A DNA stretch of 64,000 nucleotides from Brachyhypopomus gauderio. Taxonomy: Eukaryota; Chordata; Actinopteri; Gymnotiformes; Hypopomidae. Positions within the stretch are counted from its first letter, which is position 1, and each line of letters starts with the position of its first letter. The notes below the pieces were generated by a model. The model had not been told where the DNA came from. It saw only the letters and a program-made list of their open reading frames with translations, and made no database searches. A program made the translations under genes and the position numbers. Of this stretch, positions 14,349 to 25,900 are shown piece after piece. The stretch spans positions 3,987,371 through 4,051,370 of the forward strand of contig NC_135214.1 of NCBI RefSeq assembly GCF_052324685.1. The letters are read 5' to 3'.

Positions 14349-14781
14349 GGGGGGGGGGGGTGTTTACCAATCTCTGGTTTGTCCAGTAAACTGATAATGA
14401 TACGGAAGGGTCTGAGATAGTCCGTGACGTTTTCTGGGTCCTTTTCTATGTCATTCTGTTGCAGGATGTTCACCAGTGCCTGTGCATACAGTAGATTAGA
14501 ATGGGAGATAACATGAGGAGAATGGAGACTTTTCATGTCAAATTAGTTACAGTACAAGCTGGTATGTAAAGTGCAGTTAATTCATCACAGAAATGATGAG
14601 AACAAGAGTTTGTGATTTAGTTATTCAAACTTGTCAATGTGTGTGAGTGTGTGTGTGTGTGCCGACCTGCACCAGTAGATCTCTGGAGTGTGTGTTGAAG
14701 TAGTATGCTGTATGCTCCTCCACTGTAGTGCACAAGCTTGGATCTGGAGCTACCATGCCTCCTTTAATGTCCAGGCCTGAG

Positions 14782-14823
<42 letters not shown>

Positions 14824-15458
14824 GTTTAGGGTAGTGGTATGACATATGGAATCTTAAATTAAGATTAGTCTTCATTTATGTTTACACTCTAATCCACATG
14901 TTCGGCATTGGCATCATGTTTGTGGTACCTAGTAGCCACGCATAGAGGCGCCGGTTCAGTGACATGTCTCTCCTCAGCACAGTGAGAGAAGCAGCAGACA
15001 CCACAGTGATCATCTCATCACGTTTCAAAGGGATAGCACCCTCTACAGGATCCTACAGGAACAGCAGGCCTAATCACTCACTGACACGCACAAAGTTTGA
15101 TTCAGGTGCATCATACCAAACTTCAGCCTGTTATAGCACTCCACAGGCAGGAGGACAGGATAGAGAGAGATGGAGAAGAAGAGGGAGAGGGGGACTAACC
15201 AAACATGTCGCGAAGGGAAAGAAATAAAGGAGAATCTCCAACATGTTCCTCTGGACGAGAACATTAGTGTCATGTAGAGAGAGACAGATCGCCTTCACCT
15301 GCAGAATGGTGAGAGGGAGAAGGATTACAGGGGTGTCACAAAAGGAGACCTTAATATAAAAGTACTACGATTAGTATTAAATATTTAACCTCTGTCTGCA
15401 ATAAGAATGTAAAATTAGATTTGTTACTGATCATTACATTCTTAAGTGAAGCCTCAAG

Positions 15459-15501
<43 letters not shown>

Positions 15502-16127
15502 GTGAGTCTGTGGTCAGTCCCCAACATGTGATTCTGCTCCCTGCTGGTGGCCATGCGGTCGAAGTGTGTGATGATGAAGAGGGAGGCGGGTAGGCGCACC
15601 AGATGGGACACGAGAGCAGAGCCCCACAGAGCTCCGTAAAACACGGACTGGCCCACCAGCAGGGAGAGCTTCAACAGCAGTGCATCCGTCCTGAGAGCCA
15701 GAGAAACATATGAACCCTAGTCAACAAGACCCCAGTGCAATCTTCCACCATCAACCACCTCCAACATCAACCGCATGACCTGAAAGAGGCACGTGTGGGA
15801 CTTTTCTCCTTTACATATTTGGTTCAGTGCAGGAACTTTGGCTATACCTACACCTTTGGGTATACCTACACCTTTGGCCATACCTAGCCATACCTGGAAG
15901 TTCCAGTGAGAAAGGTGTTCACCATACAGAATTAAGCGTGTACCTGTCGAAGACGTCCAGACCCTCCTCCAGCCCAGGCAGCAGGCCCATGATGAAGGCC
16001 TGTAGGCTGGGCAGGAGGGCTCTCTGCAGGGGCAGGAAGTAGCGCTCGTAAAGGGTCAGCAGAGTCGGCTTCACGGACATTGCTGCATAGCCCAGCAAAG
16101 GGAAAAGTCCTGAGCTGTACACACACA

Positions 16128-16166
<39 letters not shown>

Positions 16167-18118
16167 TTTCATGATATGTACAGTCTTTTTAAATAGCTGC
16201 AATACAATAACAACTATTCCACCAGCAGTGTGACTGCAAACCCCCATTCACCCCAGTTTTACTCAGGGGTCCCTTAGAACAGAAAGTAAAATTGGGGGTG
16301 CACAAACAACATATTAGAACACTTAGAACATCCACCTGTAGATGAAGAGGTCTTTGGCCAGCCATTTTGTACCAATGATTTTGAAGATGACCTCATAGGT
16401 CTCCAGTGCTTTAAGATGGACGCCACTCGGCAGAGCAGGGTGCAAACACTGGGCCAATCGTTTTCCGATGATCAAACGTTTCGGCAACAGGGAGTATTTC
16501 AAATTACTCTGAAGAGCCTACAGATGTGAAGCAATAAAAATTAAGTGACCAGAAAGGACTTAAATTTGAGCTGTGGCCCTCCATGTGAAAAACACAAAAG
16601 GGCTTGGACAAATTCCACAAATCAATGGTTGTTTAAACACCATGATATGATGACAAAAGGACCACATGGAGAACTATGTAGGTCACATCCGTGTTGCTTC
16701 ACTGAATAAATAAGAGAGTCAATGTAGAAAAAGAGAGACAGAAAGATTCTCATGAGTGAGGGGGAGAGAGAGACTGATAAAAAGAGATGAAGAGAGGAAG
16801 AAAAAGAGAGAGAAGTACAGGAGATACATTAAGTGATTGAACTCTGCTTTTTGATTATGTACACTAATGTTTGAGCAGTTGTGACAAGTTTGTGCTTTTA
16901 TTTTCTATGCATTTGTCTGAGATGTGCAGTAAAATGGCTTCAGGACTTTCAGTTCCACTGTAGACACTGTGTACTATGCAAACTTCCTCCTGTAAGATTA
17001 CTTTACTACCACCACTCCAGAATAGTAAAAAAGAAAAGTCTCTTTGTCAGAAGTCTCTTTTGTGATGGTAAATGAAGGCATAAAGTAATTTCACAGAGGA
17101 AACTGAAACGATCCTCATAGGTAACTTCCCCCTAAAACTGTGAAATCCTTGCATTTTGTAAAAAGGATATTGTCAAACAAATCGGTGATGAAACAAATGA
17201 TCAATGTCCAAATAAGAAAGTCATTTACAACAGGTGAAACAAATAAACAAAATGAAAGAACCTAGTTTGTCAATTTAAAGAAAGTGAGGACAAAATAATC
17301 CATTATGTCATTCTTATTTTTATGAGATGCAAGTTTAAAATGTGGTGGAATGCAAAGACAATATTCTCAATACACAAACTGAGTTTCCAGATCAGCAGGT
17401 ACACTCTCCCCATTCACACAAATTGTACAATGCAGCATGTCACGTATCATGACTGCAGTTTGAGGTGCAAAAGTGCATCTTGTGTGTGTGCAGAAGCCTC
17501 CAAACTGGAACCATCCTGGAGTGCAAATACAGCTGCCTGGTCAGACAAATGCCACCTGTTTTCAAATCATGATGATGGAGAAGCTAATCAGAATTCGGCA
17601 TAATCCATCTGGATAGGGGTCAGCAGTGCATTAGGGCCACGGCAGAATATCTGAATGACACAGCATTCAGAGATCATTGTTAGAGAAGATGATCTATTCA
17701 TGGCTACATGTTATCCCTACTCTGGACTGTGTTAGAAAAGTGAAGGATCAAACAGACAGTCAGATAGGAAAGAAACAAAGAACTAGTGAAGAAGTGAAAA
17801 CACATATTTAGTGGTGTCTTGTAATCACTATTTGAGTGTGACACATTTCTATAATGGACCTCACTAAAATTATGACCAATATCCCTGGTTACACCCCAGG
17901 TTACTGAGAGGTTCCAGGTCCATGGTTTCCACTGCTTCACTCTGACTCAGGACCTTTGACCTTTAACCCTCAAATACCTTATTGAGCTTTCCAAGAGAAG
18001 AAATTAGGTCAGCCCACTCGCTGGAAGACTCAAAGTTACGTAGTGCCTTCTCGATGACAGCAGCGTAACTACGGTAACGGTAGTCATTCTGGAGCTCGGC
18101 CTCCTCAGGATCCATCAT
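23..18118 (-). CDS. dop1b: DOP1B (dopey family member 2), 34 coding exons, 3' end outside window
   Basis: Dopey proteins are large leucine-zipper-like proteins of endosome/Golgi membrane traffic. Exons read (high to low): 18118-17978, 16517-16336, 16114-15944, 15690-15501, 15298-15200, 15052-14929, 14776-14667, 14479-14368, 14220-14103, 13907-13788, 13670-13571, 13348-13139, 13010-12685, 12275-11893, 11797-11724, 11484-11287, 11083-10931, 10819-10719, 10637-10447, 10331-8648, 8285-8186, 8078-7911, 7630-7505, 7308-7174, 7089-7031, 6862-6758, 6378-6312, 1817-1664, 1525-1443, 1339-1230, 1046-897, 643-582, 471-343, 159-23. They total 6372 bp, exactly 2124 codons, with every phase matching. The N-terminus ([17 protein letters not shown]) and segments such as [13 protein letters not shown] and [13 protein letters not shown] follow human DOP1B rather than DOP1A. 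Human DOP1B is about 2300 residues, so roughly 170 C-terminal residues are missing. Two ATGs are adjacent; the second (18115) matches the human start. Exon 20 (1684 bp) begins with an acidic Glu-rich stretch. Microsatellites abut many splice sites. Confidence 0.95.
3895..4180. mobile_element. Short non-autonomous hAT-type element inside Rex3
   Basis: This 286-bp insert begins CAGAGGTCACCAACC and ends GCCCGCGGGCTG. The perfect 8-bp duplication CTCTGGGG flanks it at 3887-3894 and 4181-4188. Removing the insert plus one copy restores the Rex3 reading GGGATTCCTCTGGGG followed by GTGCTCCGGGAGTA. The 8-bp duplication and CAG...CTG ends are typical of hAT DNA transposons. No coding sequence is present, so it would have been mobilised in trans. 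Confidence 0.85.
4221..5179. mobile_element. Second non-autonomous hAT-type element inside Rex3 (959 bp)
   Basis: The insert starts CAGTGTTAATTTTG and ends CGAAATTAACACTG, an imperfect inverted repeat. It is flanked by GGGCCCAC (4213-4220) and GGTCCCAC (5180-5187), an 8-bp duplication with one difference. Excision rejoins Rex3 at GGGGCCCAC/TGCTACAGGC. Repeated TTTTAGTC and GACTAAAA motifs, in both orientations near the two ends, give it fold-back character. No transposase is seen. The interior from about 4560 to 5000 is unrelated to Rex3. Confidence 0.85.
7174..7441 (-). repeat. dop1b exon 24 bracketed by complementary CA/GT microsatellites
   Basis: The plus strand carries (CA)n at 7325-7408, only 17 bp above the exon 24 acceptor, and (GT)n at 7145-7169, immediately beyond its donor. 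In the dop1b transcript these become a long (GU)n before the exon and a short (CA)n after it, which can pair. The exon (7174-7308) is 135 bp, a multiple of three. Confidence 0.8.
7678..7760 (-). repeat. LINE 3'-tail fragment in dop1b intron
   Basis: TAATAATAA is followed by CTTTATTTGTATAGCACCTTTC and AAAGTGCTTTACA. This resembles the 3' end of teleost L2/CR1-type LINEs, read on the minus strand, and resembles the 3' end of the larger copy at 44.4 kb. It is surrounded by short repeats of AACAGCAGTGTATAGCAC. Assignment rests on the tail motif alone. Confidence 0.5.
8571..8638. repeat. (CA)n microsatellite just inside dop1b intron 20
   Basis: A pure CA tract of about 68 bp starts 9 bp beyond the donor site of the 1684-bp exon 20. 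In the transcript it is (GU)n directly after the 5' splice site. It lets translation run on through the donor, so any exon call here must be cut at 8648. Confidence 0.9.
10638..10718 (-). other. 81-bp open intron 18 of dop1b
   Basis: The donor AG|GTCAGA at 10719/10718 and the acceptor TGTCAG|G at 10638/10637 define an 81-bp intron, a multiple of three, with no stop in frame. Retention would add 27 residues between SFDR and SLFVVLD, which are contiguous in human DOP1B. I treat it as an ordinary very short intron that could be retained harmlessly. Confidence 0.7.
12374..12529 (+). mobile_element. Short SINE-like teleost repeat in dop1b intron
   Basis: A 156-bp insert is flanked by CAGCTAC at 12367-12373 and 12530-12536. 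It starts with ATTTACATTTACATTTA, then GGCATTTGGCAGACGCCC, TTATCCAGAGCGACTTACA and GGGTTAAGGGCCTTGCTC. These motifs recur in a very common teleost interspersed repeat, whose family name I do not assign. It lies between dop1b exons 13 and 14. Confidence 0.7.
14306..14360. repeat. (TG)n followed by an uninterrupted 29-G run beside dop1b exon 8
   Basis: Alternating TG runs to 14331 and then 29 consecutive G (14332-14360). The dop1b exon 8 donor is at 14367-14366, 6 bp away, so the transcript carries a C29 tract right after the splice site while the template strand is poly-G. Such runs are length-unstable and the exact count may be a sequencing estimate. Confidence 0.85.
14638..14821. repeat. GT and CA microsatellites on either side of dop1b exon 7
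   Basis: (GT)n at about 14638-14660 and (CA)n at 14783-14820 bracket exon 7 (14667-14776) within 7 bp on both sides. In the transcript they form (GU)n before and (CA)n after the exon, the same arrangement as exon 24. Confidence 0.8.
15461..15497. repeat. (CA)n microsatellite at dop1b exon 4 donor
   Basis: A CA tract of about 37 bp ends two bases before the GT donor of exon 4 (exon 15501-15690). The transcript reads (GU)n directly after GUGAGU. Confidence 0.85.
16119..16164. repeat. (CA)n microsatellite at dop1b exon 3 acceptor
   Basis: An interrupted CA tract lies immediately upstream, in transcript sense, of the exon 3 acceptor at 16115. The acceptor therefore uses a (GU)n tract where a polypyrimidine tract is normally found. 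Confidence 0.8.
16518..17977 (-). other. dop1b: dop1b intron 1
   Basis: This 1.46-kb intron separates coding exons 1 and 2. It contains a purine-rich GA stretch near 16740-16810. I see no conserved exon, RNA gene or transposon with recognisable ends. Confidence 0.7.
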
Positions 18119-20560
18119 GCCTCAGTTCTATCCCAGCATGCTCAGCATCCGTCTGCACAGGAAGAGAAGACTGGGTAGAAGAGACAGAGAAAAGAGGGAG
18201 TGAGTGAGCACAAAATAATGAACGAGCGAAAGAAAGATAGTGTTACACCCAGCTACACTCCTGATAACCTCATGATAGCCAAATAACGGTCACTCTTTGC
18301 ATGGTACTTTAATTATATGCAAATAGCATGCACCTTTAAATGGTTTGTTAACTCCCCAAGACAATGTTACTTGGAGCAACTCAGGAAAAAAAGAGTTTAA
18401 CAGTCATTCCCCAAATTGTTGAGAGTGTAGACATTCCATTGCCGAATTGCAGAAAACACAGAGGGATCAGTCAGTTTAATGATCACAGCATTGCCTGCTG
18501 GACTGTTTATTGACACAAGACATTGATGCTTTTCCCAGTTTTGTTTTTTGTCCACACACCTCAGAGATTACACAGAAATGTAGCACTCATTACACCACCG
18601 CTTACACAAACACGCATCATGCATATGCATGCACACGCACACACACACGTGCACACACACACACACACACACACCCCACACTCCACTATGTTCCCACTCT
18701 GATGTAGGCTATGTAAGCAGAATCTCACAAAGGCTTCTCTCCAAGTATTAGCTAAGCCAAAAGTTTAAGAAAAGTTCACACCACTGTATAAACTTGCGTT
18801 AACAAATATTCAGTTCATGCATGAAGATGAGTGAAAGGGGGGATGAAAGAGAGTGAAAGACACTGAGCTTGAGCCTGGTAACTGCTGGCTAATCATTACT
18901 AGAACATCTCTACAGGTCTAATATACCATGCATGTGAGCCAGTGAGTCAATAGGTGCATGCAAGTGTGTACCCCCACGCCCACAGCCTGGCATTATTATT
19001 AATGTAGCAGCTAAGCCACACCCAGTGAGTTACACAAATGCATGGTGTTCCTTAAGCGTCCAGCATCCAGTGGCAGCACTACACCACAGTGGACTCCACC
19101 ATACTGCTACTTTCTTATGGGCACTAAAGCTCATGAACATTTCAATGTTTAAGGCACGTCAGAAAGTGCAAAACATGTCAGAATGGTCGACCCTTTCATT
19201 TACTGTGGGTTACTGTAAAACGGAACAGCTTAACAACAACCAAGCAAGTTCAGAAAACAACAACGAGGTAAAACCTTCTAAACTCCATTGGAAGTTGTCC
19301 TCAAATCATCCTGTTTTCTTCCAGCAGCGACCGTCTGCACTGTTTTTGCTGTTCTGACACACATCCTGTCCTGTCTCAACAGCCCGGGAGCAACCTCACT
19401 AGCGCTCTGCCACCTCGCCTCTTTCTGTCAGGAGTGCCAGCCATCACTACAGCTCATCCCCCTCAAAGCAATGCATGAAAGGAGTGGTGAAACAAGGAGA
19501 AACTCAGAGATGATGCCAAAGATCTAAGACATAATAAGGCAGGGAAATAGGGAGACAAGAAGGACAGATGAAGGAGAGACCAAAGAAAAATAGTTAAACT
19601 AAAAGCTGCTTGCAGTTGGAATTTGTTGCTGCAGGACGCTGATCTTCAAATACAAGATTTAACAGCACATGCAAAATCACTGTACATCAAGCAATGGTCT
19701 GGATTTTTTCATAAATCATGTGTGGAGTGTGATGACAGTCTTAAAATTCAAAACTCATGTAACTCACTCACCCAATTCATTGTATAAAAGTGCATAAACC
19801 TCCCAGGATTACCTTAGAGATTTGGGAGGCGTGGCTGCATCACAAATGGTAGTAACTAATAGGTACTGAGCAGACATGTTTTTTGACAGACTTGTGCTGA
19901 TAACCAAAAAATGTATAATGCTTCGGATGTCTCGACTGAGTTGATGCGGTAACAACACAATTAAATTTCCGTTTCCAATCCCAATAACAACTTGGTAAGG
20001 TGGAGCATTATTGACTGTCCCCAATCAGAGGAGTCAATGTACCATTTTAATTATTAAGTTGTACTAAGCTAGGCTATAATGTGCATTCACACGAGAATTA
20101 TACACGTACGTTTTTATTTTTGTTCGTTTTGTTTTTTGACGATTGTTTTGAGCGCAAACGTTAAAACAGGCTGACTCACCCCTGCGGGAACACAGGACCG
20201 CCACGCTAAAAGAAACGCAGTGTCAAATAATGTTTAAAATCCCAGATAAGCAAGGGAATCAAAGAACTGTCGCAAGGACGAACATATGTTTATCCTTACA
20301 TTAGCAGGCGGACGGGTGATCACTGAAGGCCAGATCAGTTCGTGATGATAATGAATTGTCACTTGACTGATTTTACCCAACTGCGCTGTTGAATACACTT
20401 CCTGGTGGGTGGTGGAGGGACGAATCAAGTTGCAACAACAGGGGGGTAAGAGGTCTCTCTTTTTCGATTTACAGCGTTACCCTGCTTGGTATAAACATCT
20501 ATTATTAATATGACGCTGCTATTGTCAATAAAACGTTATACACTTGAGTTACTAGCGACA
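18119..20560 (-). other. dop1b: dop1b 5' noncoding region
   Basis: An acceptor (CTGTGCAG) at 18153 precedes the start codon by about 35 bp, so the leader is spliced. A candidate donor, GTGAGTCAG, follows 20180 on the minus strand and would end a leader exon lying about 20181-20440. Otherwise it holds a CA tract at 18634-18673 and no recognised gene. The leader exon boundary is inferred from splice motifs only. Confidence 0.45.
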
Positions 20561-20569
20561 AAATAAACG

Positions 20570-20720
20570 CACTGGGTTCGTAATTCTACACGAGTTTTGA
20601 GTTTTCCGCCCCGCCCGTGGTACATTCCAGGATGTTGTGTTTACAAGCTCGCGCCGAGCTGTCACATTACTGCGGCTTTTTTACGGTGTGCGCGCGTCCG
20701 CATCAACGCGCGCGAGGTTG
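20570..20720 (-). promoter_or_regulatory. CpG-rich promoter candidate for dop1b
   Basis: This is a CpG-dense stretch (GCTCGCGCCGAGC, GTGCGCGCGTCCGC, AACGCGCGCGAGG) in an otherwise AT-rich, CpG-poor region. It lies just upstream, in minus-strand sense, of the candidate dop1b leader exon. No gene starts on the plus strand nearby. Promoter function is inferred from composition and position. Confidence 0.45.
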
Positions 20721-21284
20721 TCTGTGTTGATAAGTTCAGTCCCTGAACATTAACAGCTCCCTACATAAGAGCAACATTTCTTTCTCGGGATTATGTTTAT
20801 TTGAACTGTCCATCTCTGAAAAAAACAAAACAAACAAAAACAAAAAACTATAAACTTGAGCAAAGATATTCAACAGGAGTAAAAGGGCCTACGTGTCATA
20901 TTTAGAGGCTCTATTCGTGCCTGAGAAAACGGGGATAATCACAGGTCTATTAAAAAAAACACAATATTCTGCCTCCCATATGCTCCTAAAATGCTCCTCA
21001 TTTTTTGTGGGAAACATTTGTCTCAAAGACAATTATGCCATTTTGCTACCTGTCGTGTCGTGTAAGTGTGCATCTTGAGATTTTAAGTGTTTCATATGTG
21101 TGCTGATGCCATGACAACCACTTTCTTCCCACTTTCTCCTCTTCAAAATAGATAGTTTTATGGGAGAAATAATTGACACAAGCTGTTTAAACGTGGTTGT
21201 TCTAACTTTAATATTTAAGTTGTTTATTTAAAATAAGTTCAATTTTGAAGTTGTTTGTTTAAACTTGCACAATAATGTAGAAGA

Positions 21285-21575
21285 TAGGTCAGAGATTGAG
21301 GCTGTGAGAAATATAATCACGAGCTGGCAGTTGATGAAGGAAATACACCAAGCTGGCCAAGTTACCAATGATTTAGATGTTTTAGAGGAAGTAAGAAAAT
21401 CTGACCCACTATGGAAAGTGAAGCCTGTGTTCAACAGAGTTGCTTGTGTGAACCTACCAAAACCAGGGGAAGTAGCTTCTGATGAATAGCTGATTCCCTT
21501 CACAGACCTCTATCCCACTGGTTTGAAAGTGTTTGTACTTATATTCTACATTGGAAATCTATAGAATACAACTAG
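21285..21575 (+). pseudogene. Degenerate piggyBac-type transposase fragment
   Basis: Translation gives NDLDVLEEVRKSDPLWKVKP, then VFNRVACVNLPKPGEVASDE, a stop, then LIPFTDLYPTGLKVFVL. The DPLWKV, xxDExxIPF and GLK-FVL spacing follows the catalytic region of piggyBac-derived transposases, where the second segment usually reads DEQMIPF. An internal stop, loss of the rest of the domain and no visible termini mark it as a relic. The pattern is a family resemblance, not a full match. Confidence 0.55.
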
Positions 21576-21968
21576 TGTAGGCATGTGAGAAATATGTCTG
21601 AAGGTAGAAAACAGGAGAGAATAAGATTGAATAGCCTATTCAGAAAATCAAGTTAATGCACATACTGGTTAGTGTCTGGTTACAGGCAGTAAAACCGATA
21701 AAGTTTTCAGTCATTATTATATTTCTAACTATACTAATATTATTCCATCGAGTGTAGCACACATCAATATGCAGAAAGGATTAGTTCTATTGTTCGTCAC
21801 CAGCAGAGGAAGACATTTTGTGAGGCAGAGGGTTTGGTTTTTAAAAGTAATACTCTAAAGATTTTTTGTTTGTTTGTGTATTATAGATTTTTTTACAACA
21901 CAATAAGGATTTGTTCTTATTTACATTCATCTTTTACCCGTTTTCTTTTAACCCATCTGTGCAGTCAG

Positions 21969-21969
<1 letters not shown>

Positions 21970-22000
<31 letters not shown>
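21970..22000. repeat. (CA)n microsatellite
   Basis: A CA tract of about 31 bp between dop1b and atp5po. The surrounding 21.6-22.8 kb shows no gene or recognisable transposon. Confidence 0.85.
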
Positions 22001-22005
<5 letters not shown>

Positions 22006-22797
22006 GATTACTAGGGGGCTGTGGATCACTGACTGCCCCCTGTAAAAGGTTTGCAGTACTGTCATTTAAGCCAGATAAAGAACAGAAGGGATGAGCTTAT
22101 ATTTACTATGCTGCAAACATGTTTCAGTGAATTGAATTCAACAGTTTATAATACGGGGAGGTGTGATAAGTGGTAGTAAGAATACCAGAGTAAATCCTTC
22201 ACACTGAATTTCTTCACATCACCAGACTGAGGACAACAGAATTAGGGAAATGAGAACAAAACTTCATATTTTTAGGACCCTAAAATAGCTCTAGTACCAA
22301 CACTATTTATAAATATAAATGGAAACATTTCAGATAATCCTAAACAGATTGCATGAACATGATTCTTGGGTTTGCAACGCAAGCAACATACAGTGACTAT
22401 TTTTTAGAAATTGAATTTTATCTAATTACACAAGCACAAAACCTAACATAGGGCCAAACCCCACTTCCTCAGAATTTATAATGAATTTCCTCATGTGGAA
22501 ATTTTAAATAAATTCGTTCCAATGGTTTGACGAGTTAACTTTGCCTACATTCCCGTCCAGTAGGTGGCAGTAAGGTTCTATGTAACGCAATATTTCACTA
22601 TACATCTTTTCTATTACTCCGCTATCAAACCAATTACAACTTCAACTTACTGAAGCAATCAAACATATAAATTTATGTAGCACTGGATCTTGCTTTCAGT
22701 TGTCACATTCATATTCACAACCCATTCATCATAAATAATTTAAATCAGTGCGTGCAGCTTCAGAGAGGGAGAAACTTGACAATATTAAATTTTACAC

Positions 22798-22803
22798 TTT
22801 ATT
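22798..22803 (-). terminator. Polyadenylation signal of atp5po
   Basis: TTTATT on the plus strand reads AATAAA in gene sense, about 115 bp after the atp5po stop codon, an expected distance. Confidence 0.6.
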
Positions 22804-22915
22804 TATTATGAACACAAGAGGACAGCACAATTCAAATCATGTGGAAGTGGAGTCGTTGGCATGTCCAACCACCCCTTTAATCCTTGTTTAAGTGGGTCTG
22901 GTCAGTCCACAGGAC

Positions 22916-25900
22916 TCATGTCTCCCTGATGAGCTTGGTGAGCTTCTGGACCTTTGTCTTGGTGGACATGTCCACATACTTATCACCAATACTGACGATC
23001 ATGCCGCCAAGAATGGAGGGATCAGACTGTGAGGGGAAAAAGCAGGAAAAGCATCGGCATCATTTTCTAGTGCCGAGTTTAATAAAGACATTTACATAAC
23101 AGGACAGGTCCAGGCAGACATGCTAGACACCCCAGGCATTAAGAGAGGAGGCTTTAGTGGATGACTAGATCTCTGTTGTGCTGCATGGTTGCTGGAGTTA
23201 GTCGTGTGCTAGCAGTTTAAAACCCTTTAAAACCCAACAGAATTGTTAACACTAAAACTCCTGTCTAAAGTAGACCTACAGCTGTACCACACAGCAAAAA
23301 TCCTGAATGAGATTTGGATGAAAAGATTAAATCACCACTATTCAGCTTTTTTGTAGATTCTGAAATAAAGATCAATACATTAAAAATTCCTATCAATATA
23401 TTCTTTAACCTTTACCTATTTTGGCTTGACGCATCAGCCATGCTTTCTCAAGCTTAAACATGAGTTCGCCCCATCACTGCAACACTCACCTTGGTCTCCA
23501 GCTTTATAGTCTCTCCCTTTGCCAAAAACCCATTGAGGGCCACCTTCAACTCTGCAAGGTTCGCCTCATCCAGGGGCTGCATTCACCACCCAGAGGAATG
23601 AAAACAGAAGACCCTGAAGCCAAGCAGTTCCTAAAGGAATGCCCAACACACATGTATGGAAGGCTACCAACAAAACTGGATGAAGTACAAATCTTACCTG
23701 AGCAGTGGTGACTGAACAGGTGACCTCTCCCCGGTGAGCGCTCATCATTTTGCCAAAGGCGGCGATGACATCGGGTGTCAAGGTCAGCCGGCCATTTTCG
23801 GCCAGTACATCTGTGGTGAAGATATGGAGGAACAATTACAAATAATGCAAGGACGTTTAGTCACAAATAATGCACATCACAATGTTTACTGTTCTAACAT
23901 TTTGTGTTTGTACGGTCAAAATTAATATATTTGTGATGTGATTTACATACAAAAACCTAATTTTCCAGTTGACCACAACAATCTTAACATTTTGGTGTTA
24001 TTCAGAGATCCAGAGAAGAGGATTTGGGACACTAAGCTGAGGTACTTACTAATGAAGTTGACGGTGGTGGGTGAGAGCTTAGCCTTGCTTAGCGCATCGT
24101 TGAATGTCTTTACTTTGATGCTGCGCTTGATGTGGGGATTCATTACAATGCTTGACATCTTGGGGTCCTTAATCATGGTCTGGGGACAGAGAAATCAAGC
24201 AGTGTGAAAGATGTTTCATTAAACATAAACTTTTCATTACATTAAAACAAAACATCAATTACATATTGGGGTACAGAAATTCGAGAGAGAGTGAGGGTGG
24301 TGCAAGATGATGGTGGAGATCAACTCACTGACACACGGCCAAGCTCTTGCTCCACCTTATCCAGATTTTTCTGCTTGCTGGCAGCAGAAAACAGAGCAGT
24401 GGCATAGCGGCCCTCGATTCCATAGACTTGAATGGGCGGCTGGGTACAGAATTAGAATTTAGCCTCCTGAAACAAAATCCTACATGTGGTACTAAAGAGG
24501 TTAGCTATTGAATACTTAGTTGCAATGCATTAAACAACTGGTCCAAGTCAAATTTAATGGCAACAAAATTTGTACTGTACAAACTGAAAATATTAAAATG
24601 ATGGCTTTTCAGAAGATTGTGTTCAAGTACATCTTAATAAAGATATACTTGGACACAAATAAATGAAGATTACAACCATTGATTTCTGTCCTTATCAAAT
24701 TCTAAGCACCAAAGTATCAGTCCTTGAGTAGCAAAAATGACATCCAGGGCTTATTTAAACATTCCTTCTATCCAACTGTGTATCTGTCTGCCTCTAGGTT
24801 TCAAGGTTTCAACACGTCAAGGCCATATTAGTGAGTGTTTGACTGGGAGGACCAAAATGCAATAAAACATAACGCTCAGAAACATCTTAACTACCTTTTA
24901 CAAGCAGTATGCACCACTCTAGCTGTTCTCATATGCTGCTGTATTGCTATAGTAGACCAGAGTCCTGCACGGGTCCATTTTTTGAGACCCGTACCCACCC
25001 ATATCCGCAGAGTACAGCACCCACCCATCCGCAAACCCGTGGCTATTTCAAAGTTAAATCCATACCCGCCCGGACCCGTTAATATTCTACCCTTCTAAAA
25101 GTATCTATCTAAAAGTAGCAACTGGTAAAACGCGAGAAATTTTATGTAGCCAACCGGTGCCATAACACAATGCAAAACGAGAGGGAACAAATGCCAGTAT
25201 AACAACTAAATAAAATCGCATAGGTTCACAAATCTATCCTAGGTTACTGCGCAGGAACAGTATATCGTCCACAGTCCCAGGTTTGAGCTGCGTTCTGCGC
25301 TCTTGGATCACAAATCCTAAATGCCAAGTTCTCTCTCGTCATTTTCCCTTGTTCTAGCACGGCCGCCCATTTAGCTTTGTAACCACCAAGCAAGCCACAA
25401 AAAATGCCCGGTACTGCGTTTTAACCAGCCTCTGCTCATGTTTCTGCTGGAAAAGAACTGAAGTTTGGGTATTACCCCAGAACGGGTGAAGAGTAAAGTT
25501 CAGCCCGCTCTGGCCAACGGAGCTACGGTGTAAGTAAGCTCCCCCTGAGCTTCGCCACCACGACCGGGAGGCGGTAACCCACCCACCCGTAAAATTGCGG
25601 TATGTGTAAAACCCACCCGTTACAGCATCTATTTGCCCGGACCCGCGGGTACCCGACCCGGTGCAGGACTCTATAGTAGACGCACACTGAATAAGTCAAC
25701 ACTTCCTACCACACTTTCTAAAACTACCCTATAGTTTGTATGCATTTTTCGTATTACTGAATACAACTGTAGTTGCACATCAAATTAATAATCTTAAAAC
25801 TACTCAGGAAATTGTTGTTTCACATGCTACACACAATGCACTAACAGAGCGGACAAAGAGTATCAGTACTATGAGTCTTTTCATTCAAGCTCTGCTTAAA

